This document shows positions 18,779 through 21,654 of a DNA stretch of 21,654 bases, in pieces. The DNA comes from Priapulus caudatus. Lineage: Eukaryota; Priapulida; Priapulimorpha; Priapulimorphida; Priapulidae. The position numbers and the translations under genes were made by a program. Under the pieces are notes generated by a model that did not search any database, was not told the origin of the DNA, and worked only from the letters and a program-made list of their open reading frames with translations. Position 1 is the first letter of the stretch. Each line of letters begins with the position of its first letter. Where the stretch lies: NCBI RefSeq assembly GCF_000485595.1, contig NW_014577794.1, positions 122,732 through 144,385 of the forward strand, in the 5' to 3' direction.

Positions 18779-21524
18779 GTATGTATATCATGTCATCTCC
18801 AAATTGCTAGATTTCTCTGATAAAAACCTTCACAATCATGTAGGTACAATCGGAAAATGCTCAAAGTCATTTAATATGCCTATACCCACTGACAGACAAT
18901 GATACATTCTGTTATGCTAGTCTATCTTTTGTCTTTATTAAATATATGCGGAGATGTACTAATCATACTGTATTATCTTGTGGTTGCGCAGGTCGTTAGT
19001 GGGACAAACGTTTACGCGATCTATGAGAGCTCCTAGGATGGCCAGCACAGAAGCTGTAGTGCTCAATTTGCCCTTCAGGAAGTCGAATTCTTCCGGTGTT
19101 GCTCTGTCCCTGGCCGTCGCAAAGTATTTCAGGAGTCAGTGACAGCGATGCACATTTATATATATATATATTATATATATGCAATTAATTAGCTAATGTG
19201 TAAAAGGTTAGATTTTAGCTGCTAAATTTAATCTGCTGCATTAGCAGTAACATGTTGCTGGTGAAAAGGGTTGTCTGATTACTAATGGGAATTATTATCT
19301 AGTCTTATTTACCTATTTTAAACATAATTTTAGTTTGCATTGTATTGCATATGTGATATGAGCCTACGTAGCCTACCATGAACCTGTATATTTTTCATAT
19401 ACTAATTCTATATACTTAAATCGTGATTTTACTGGTAAATGTTATATATTATATATATATTTCACCAGGGCATTGCCTACTGGGCAAAGGATAATATTCC
19501 TCATATCAGAGCAAGACCAGCTTGGTGTCCTAGCATGGCTCGATGCATACCATCACCATGATGACACAGCACTCAGATTGTGAGTTATTTCATATGGTCT
19601 TTAAATCAGAAACATTTTGCAGTGTAAAGGCCAAGACACACTGCATCGACAGCGACCGACCGTAACGACAAACGACTTTTCAAGAAATTAGAAACTATTG
19701 TTCCTATGACAGCCATTGCACACACACGCGACAACGACCAGTGACAACCTCAACGACAAAAATATTTAGAACGTTTCTATCTCCTGCGACAGTCGCGAGC
19801 AACACTTTACAAATAGCCAATCGCAGCCATTTCCATCGGCACGTGACATTACGATTACATCATAAATAACCCATAATGCTAGCCAAGACGTAGACTGGTC
19901 TCTGGCGCTAAACTCGCGCCGCATGTCACAAACAATGGGGCCGCGAACCAGTCTAACCAAAGCGTGCAAGCGTGGCAAGCTAGACACAGACGTAAAGTAC
20001 ATGATAATTTGTTGCGTATATTTTACTTTATTATCTTATCCTTATACCTAGAGAGTTTTTGCAGCCTGTTATTTAAAAGCAGCAGCATGAGTTTTTGCCG
20101 TTTGTTCATGTGATGATTGTGTACCACTGTGGCGAGTGCTGGGTGAACTTTGACCTACGACGTCGGTCCTGGTGCTGCAGTGTGTTTGCGCCAGTTTGCC
20201 GCGACTTGTTGTTTGTCGTTACGGTCGGTCGCTGTCGCTGCAGTGTGTTCTTGACTTCAATGCTGCCAAACTTTAAAGTGTATACGCATGTTCAGTAAGA
20301 GGAGGCTTTCACAGTCATTGAGTATTTCTTGTATTGTAGCATTTTTCCCGCTTTTAAACCGTAAATGCGTGATCATTTGCAGAGTTCGCATACAAGCCTT
20401 CGCACATCGGAGGTGGTGACACTCTACACACGTTCCTATTCCAGTTTTGAAAAGCTCAAATCTAGAGTCCAGAGCTGGCTCCATTCTTGCACGCAACTTA
20501 GCCTGGAAATTCTAGCTAATCGGGTCACAACGTTTGATATGCAAGTGGAAGGCCTGGATGGACAGCTACCCAATTTTGGACCTGTTTAACTTAGCTGTGC
20601 GACTCTGCCACACTGAGAATATATCTCCGACATTTCATGGCAAGGTAATAATGGCTGTGTAGACATGTGTGTAGTCAATAAAATGTAGATTGCATTGTGA
20701 TCGGTTCTTGCATTCTTGTATTTTTGATTTCACTAACAAGATTATGACAAAAATTCTCGTAAATTAACAGTTATAAGTTTAGACTGAAAATTCGATTGGA
20801 ACAGAAGTTGCAGTTGCTATGCATTTACTTACTTGCATGTGTTTTAACTCAGGCTAACCACCCATCACCAAGATCTCAGAAGGGGTACATTCATGCGCTG
20901 ACAACCATGCTATCTATGCGTCGTAACTCAAGCTTCAGGTCAACCTTCAGGAAACCACGGTCTCTTCCAGCGTTTCAACATCGAGGCAGTATCAATGGTT
21001 GGGTCAAGGCAAAAGGGAACTTCCTCGGCTTTAAGCAAATGGGAAGGTGTGAAATGTGTTACTAATTTTGCCAATTGTATTATAAAAACATATTTTGCTC
21101 TCTTTCTATGGATATACCAAGTCAGCTTACATATTGACATTATTGACCTACATGCTAAACCAGTAGAATGTAAATTTCATATGAATTTCAAAGATTTTAA
21201 GATATTTCAATCTACGCCAATTCCTTGTACCTACCCATACATGTGAATAATGGTTTTATTAGTCCTTCGCCAGTAGGCTACCTATCAGTTTTCTTAATTA
21301 AGTTTGTTGCATAGTAACTGGGAAGCATCCCCGGTCTTCACGTGTTGTTGCAGAGTGGTGGAGGGAATCGTCCGCAGTCTGAACAACGCTGCTGGAACGC
21401 TTTCATCAGTCATTCTTCTTCTATCTCCTGCCATCCACGGACGCGCTATGTCTCCATAGGCATGTACATGCCACCATTTGGGTTGATCGTGATTCCTGCT
21501 GTTTCAAAGTATCCTTTCATAAGT
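18679..21524 (+). CDS. GPAA1: GPAA1 5'/central half: lumenal domain and following membrane segment (six exons, several frameshifts)
   Basis: Six plus-strand exons cover roughly residues 85-390 of GPAA1: 18679-18778, 18992-19134, 19469-19579, 20445-20644, 20853-21046 and 21354-21524. Landmarks in protein order are LGLEVYSQNF, VVSGTNVYAI, APRMASTEAVVL, YWAKD, VEGLDGQLPN, GNHGLFQRFNIEAV, GRVVEGI, ERFHQSFFFYLLP and VSIGMYMPPFGL. They match human LGLEVYTQSF-type, VSGTNVYG, APRAASTE, YWAKD, VEGLNGQLPN, GSHGLFLRYRVEAL, LERLHQSFF and VSIGLYMP. Exons have GT/AG borders, but five of six need one-base frame corrections. The first exons are not seen. The 3' exons lie at 14384-16605 on the other strand. 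It would be a pseudogene if the indels are real, but I favour sequence error in a real gene. Confidence 0.85.
18992..19134 (+). CDS. GPAA1: GPAA1 exon, VSGTNVY segment, one frameshift
   Basis: Acceptor TGGTTGCGCAG. VVSGTNVYAI is read in the incoming frame. One extra base near 19019-19024 then shifts the frame, and RAPRMASTEAVVLNLP followed by SSGVALSLAVAKYFR continues in the next one. The donor is GTCAGT. Without correction the frame stops at 19034. Confidence 0.83.
19160..19183. repeat. TA microsatellite in a GPAA1 intron
   Basis: TATATA tracts just after exon 18992-19134. A similar one at 19444-19460 precedes the next exon. Confidence 0.8.
19469..19579 (+). CDS. GPAA1: GPAA1 exon, YWAKD segment, one frameshift
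   Basis: Acceptor ATTTCACCAG follows a TA run. GIAYWAKD is in one frame, and after a break near 19490-19494 IIFLISEQDQLGVLAWLDAY runs on in another. The donor is GTGAGT. The entry phase also does not match the previous exon's exit, so an indel may lie in the GGG at the acceptor. Confidence 0.8.
19633..20252. mobile_element. MITE-like element with roughly 45-bp terminal inverted repeats in a GPAA1 intron
   Basis: The left end at 19633-19676 (AAGACACACTGCATCGACAG, CGACCGACCGTAACGACAAA) is mirrored at about 20208-20252 (TTTGTCGTTACGGTCGGTCG, CTGTCGCTGCAGTGTGTTCTT). The total is about 620 bp, with CGAC-rich subterminal sequence and no transposase-like frame, so it is non-autonomous. Termini of the ACACACTG...CGAC type recall PIF/Harbinger-like or related MITEs. 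That family assignment is only a guess, and no clear target duplication was found. Confidence 0.65.
20445..20644 (+). CDS. GPAA1: GPAA1 exon, VEGLDGQLPN segment, two frameshifts
   Basis: Acceptor TTCCTATTCCAG, donor GTAATA. LESRAGSILA is in the entry frame. A missing base near 20492-20494 leads to QLSLEILANRVTTFDMQVEG and LDGQLPN. An extra T in the TTTT at 20574-20577 then returns to the first frame for LDLFNLAVRLCHTE and ISPTFHGK. The two shifts compensate each other. Confidence 0.85.
20853..21046 (+). CDS. GPAA1: GPAA1 exon, HGLFQRF segment, two frameshifts
   Basis: Acceptor TTTTAACTCAG, donor GTGTGA. HALTTMLSM is in one frame. After a break near 20916-20925, VTQASGQPSGNHGLFQRFN and IEAVSMVG follow in another. 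After a break near 20995-21012, KGNFLGFKQMG returns to the first frame. The final AG joins the A of the next exon to give GRVVEGI. Confidence 0.83.
21354..21524 (+). CDS. GPAA1: GPAA1 exon, HQSFFFYLLP and SIGMYMP segment, two frameshifts
   Basis: Acceptor GTGTTGTTGCAG. VVEGIVRSLNN is followed by an extra base at about 21388, then LLERFHQSFFFYLLPSTD. A second extra base at about 21443 is followed by RYVSIGMYMPPFGLIVIPAV. The donor is probably GTAAGA at 21525, or GTGTAA two bases earlier. The next coding exon to the right is not in the window. The matching one is at 16605-16486 on the minus strand. Confidence 0.83.
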
Positions 21525-21565
21525 GTAAGAGCGTGTATCTTACTCAGAATGCTATGCAGCATATG

Positions 21566-21566
21566 T

Positions 21567-21612
<46 letters not shown>

Positions 21613-21629
21613 ATTTATTTATTTATTTT
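21566..21629. repeat. TA and TTTA simple repeats
   Basis: TA run at about 21571-21610, then TTTA units to about 21629. Confidence 0.9.
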
Positions 21630-21650
21630 ATATATAGATATATTAGGGTC
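21630..21650 (-). repeat. Right arm of the 21-bp inverted repeat
   Basis: Reverse complement of 17762-17782 (TATATATAGATATATTAGGGT on plus, minus the final base count in the first arm's edge). It lies within four bases of the window end, so its full length cannot be judged. Confidence 0.55.
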
Positions 21651-21654
21651 TTCG

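Noticed and set aside
18679-21524. Processed (retrotransposed) GPAA1 pseudogene
   Set aside because: Introns with GT/AG borders are present between all exons, so it is not a retrocopy. A duplicated pseudogene remains possible but fits less well than sequence error.

Overview
The window is animal nuclear DNA. It holds spliced exons with GT/AG borders, long dinucleotide microsatellites, minisatellites and MITE-like inverted repeats, and no operon or bacterial gene. The CpG-rich, CT/GA-repeat-rich left part and the style of the repeats suggest an invertebrate, perhaps an arthropod. That is a weak guess and no species can be named.

The only gene I can recognise is GPAA1 (Gaa1), the membrane subunit of the GPI transamidase complex of the endoplasmic reticulum. 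It lies in the right third of the window in two pieces. The 3' half (four exons at 14384-16605) is on the minus strand and reads open. The 5'/central half (six exons at 18679-21524) is on the plus strand. The two pieces do not overlap in the protein: the plus-strand piece stops about where the minus-strand piece begins. They point away from each other, so no colinear transcript could join them. A 21-bp inverted repeat at 17762-17782 and 21630-21650 brackets the plus-strand piece. Flipping the segment between the arms would restore one colinear minus-strand gene. Five of the six plus-strand exons carry one-base frameshifts (about eight in roughly 0.9 kb of coding sequence), while splice sites and conserved residues are kept. 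I favour a low-accuracy, mis-oriented assembly patch over a decayed pseudogene or a true inversion, but the window alone cannot decide.

Layout: 1-62 GT microsatellite; about 63-1460 non-coding block A; 1463-4600 CpG-rich non-coding DNA with CT/GA tracts; 4590-4970 AT-rich spacer; 4967-9300 very long, irregular GT-rich block interrupted at about 7990-8780 by less repetitive DNA that includes a degenerate GTTAGCATGCAC-type array; about 9300-10957 a second, indel-rich copy of block A; 10990-11206 CA/GA tracts; 11207-14383 non-coding with a CA/CG tract at 13033-13262; 14384-16605 GPAA1 3' half with a 58-bp minisatellite at 15236-15588 built on an exon/intron junction; 16606-18678 non-coding with a 25-bp tandem repeat, a fold-back element and a short telomere-like stretch; 18679-21524 GPAA1 5'/central half with a MITE-like element in one intron; 21525-21654 intron and AT-rich DNA.

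Most long open frames in the GT-rich block are low-complexity artefacts and are not annotated as genes.
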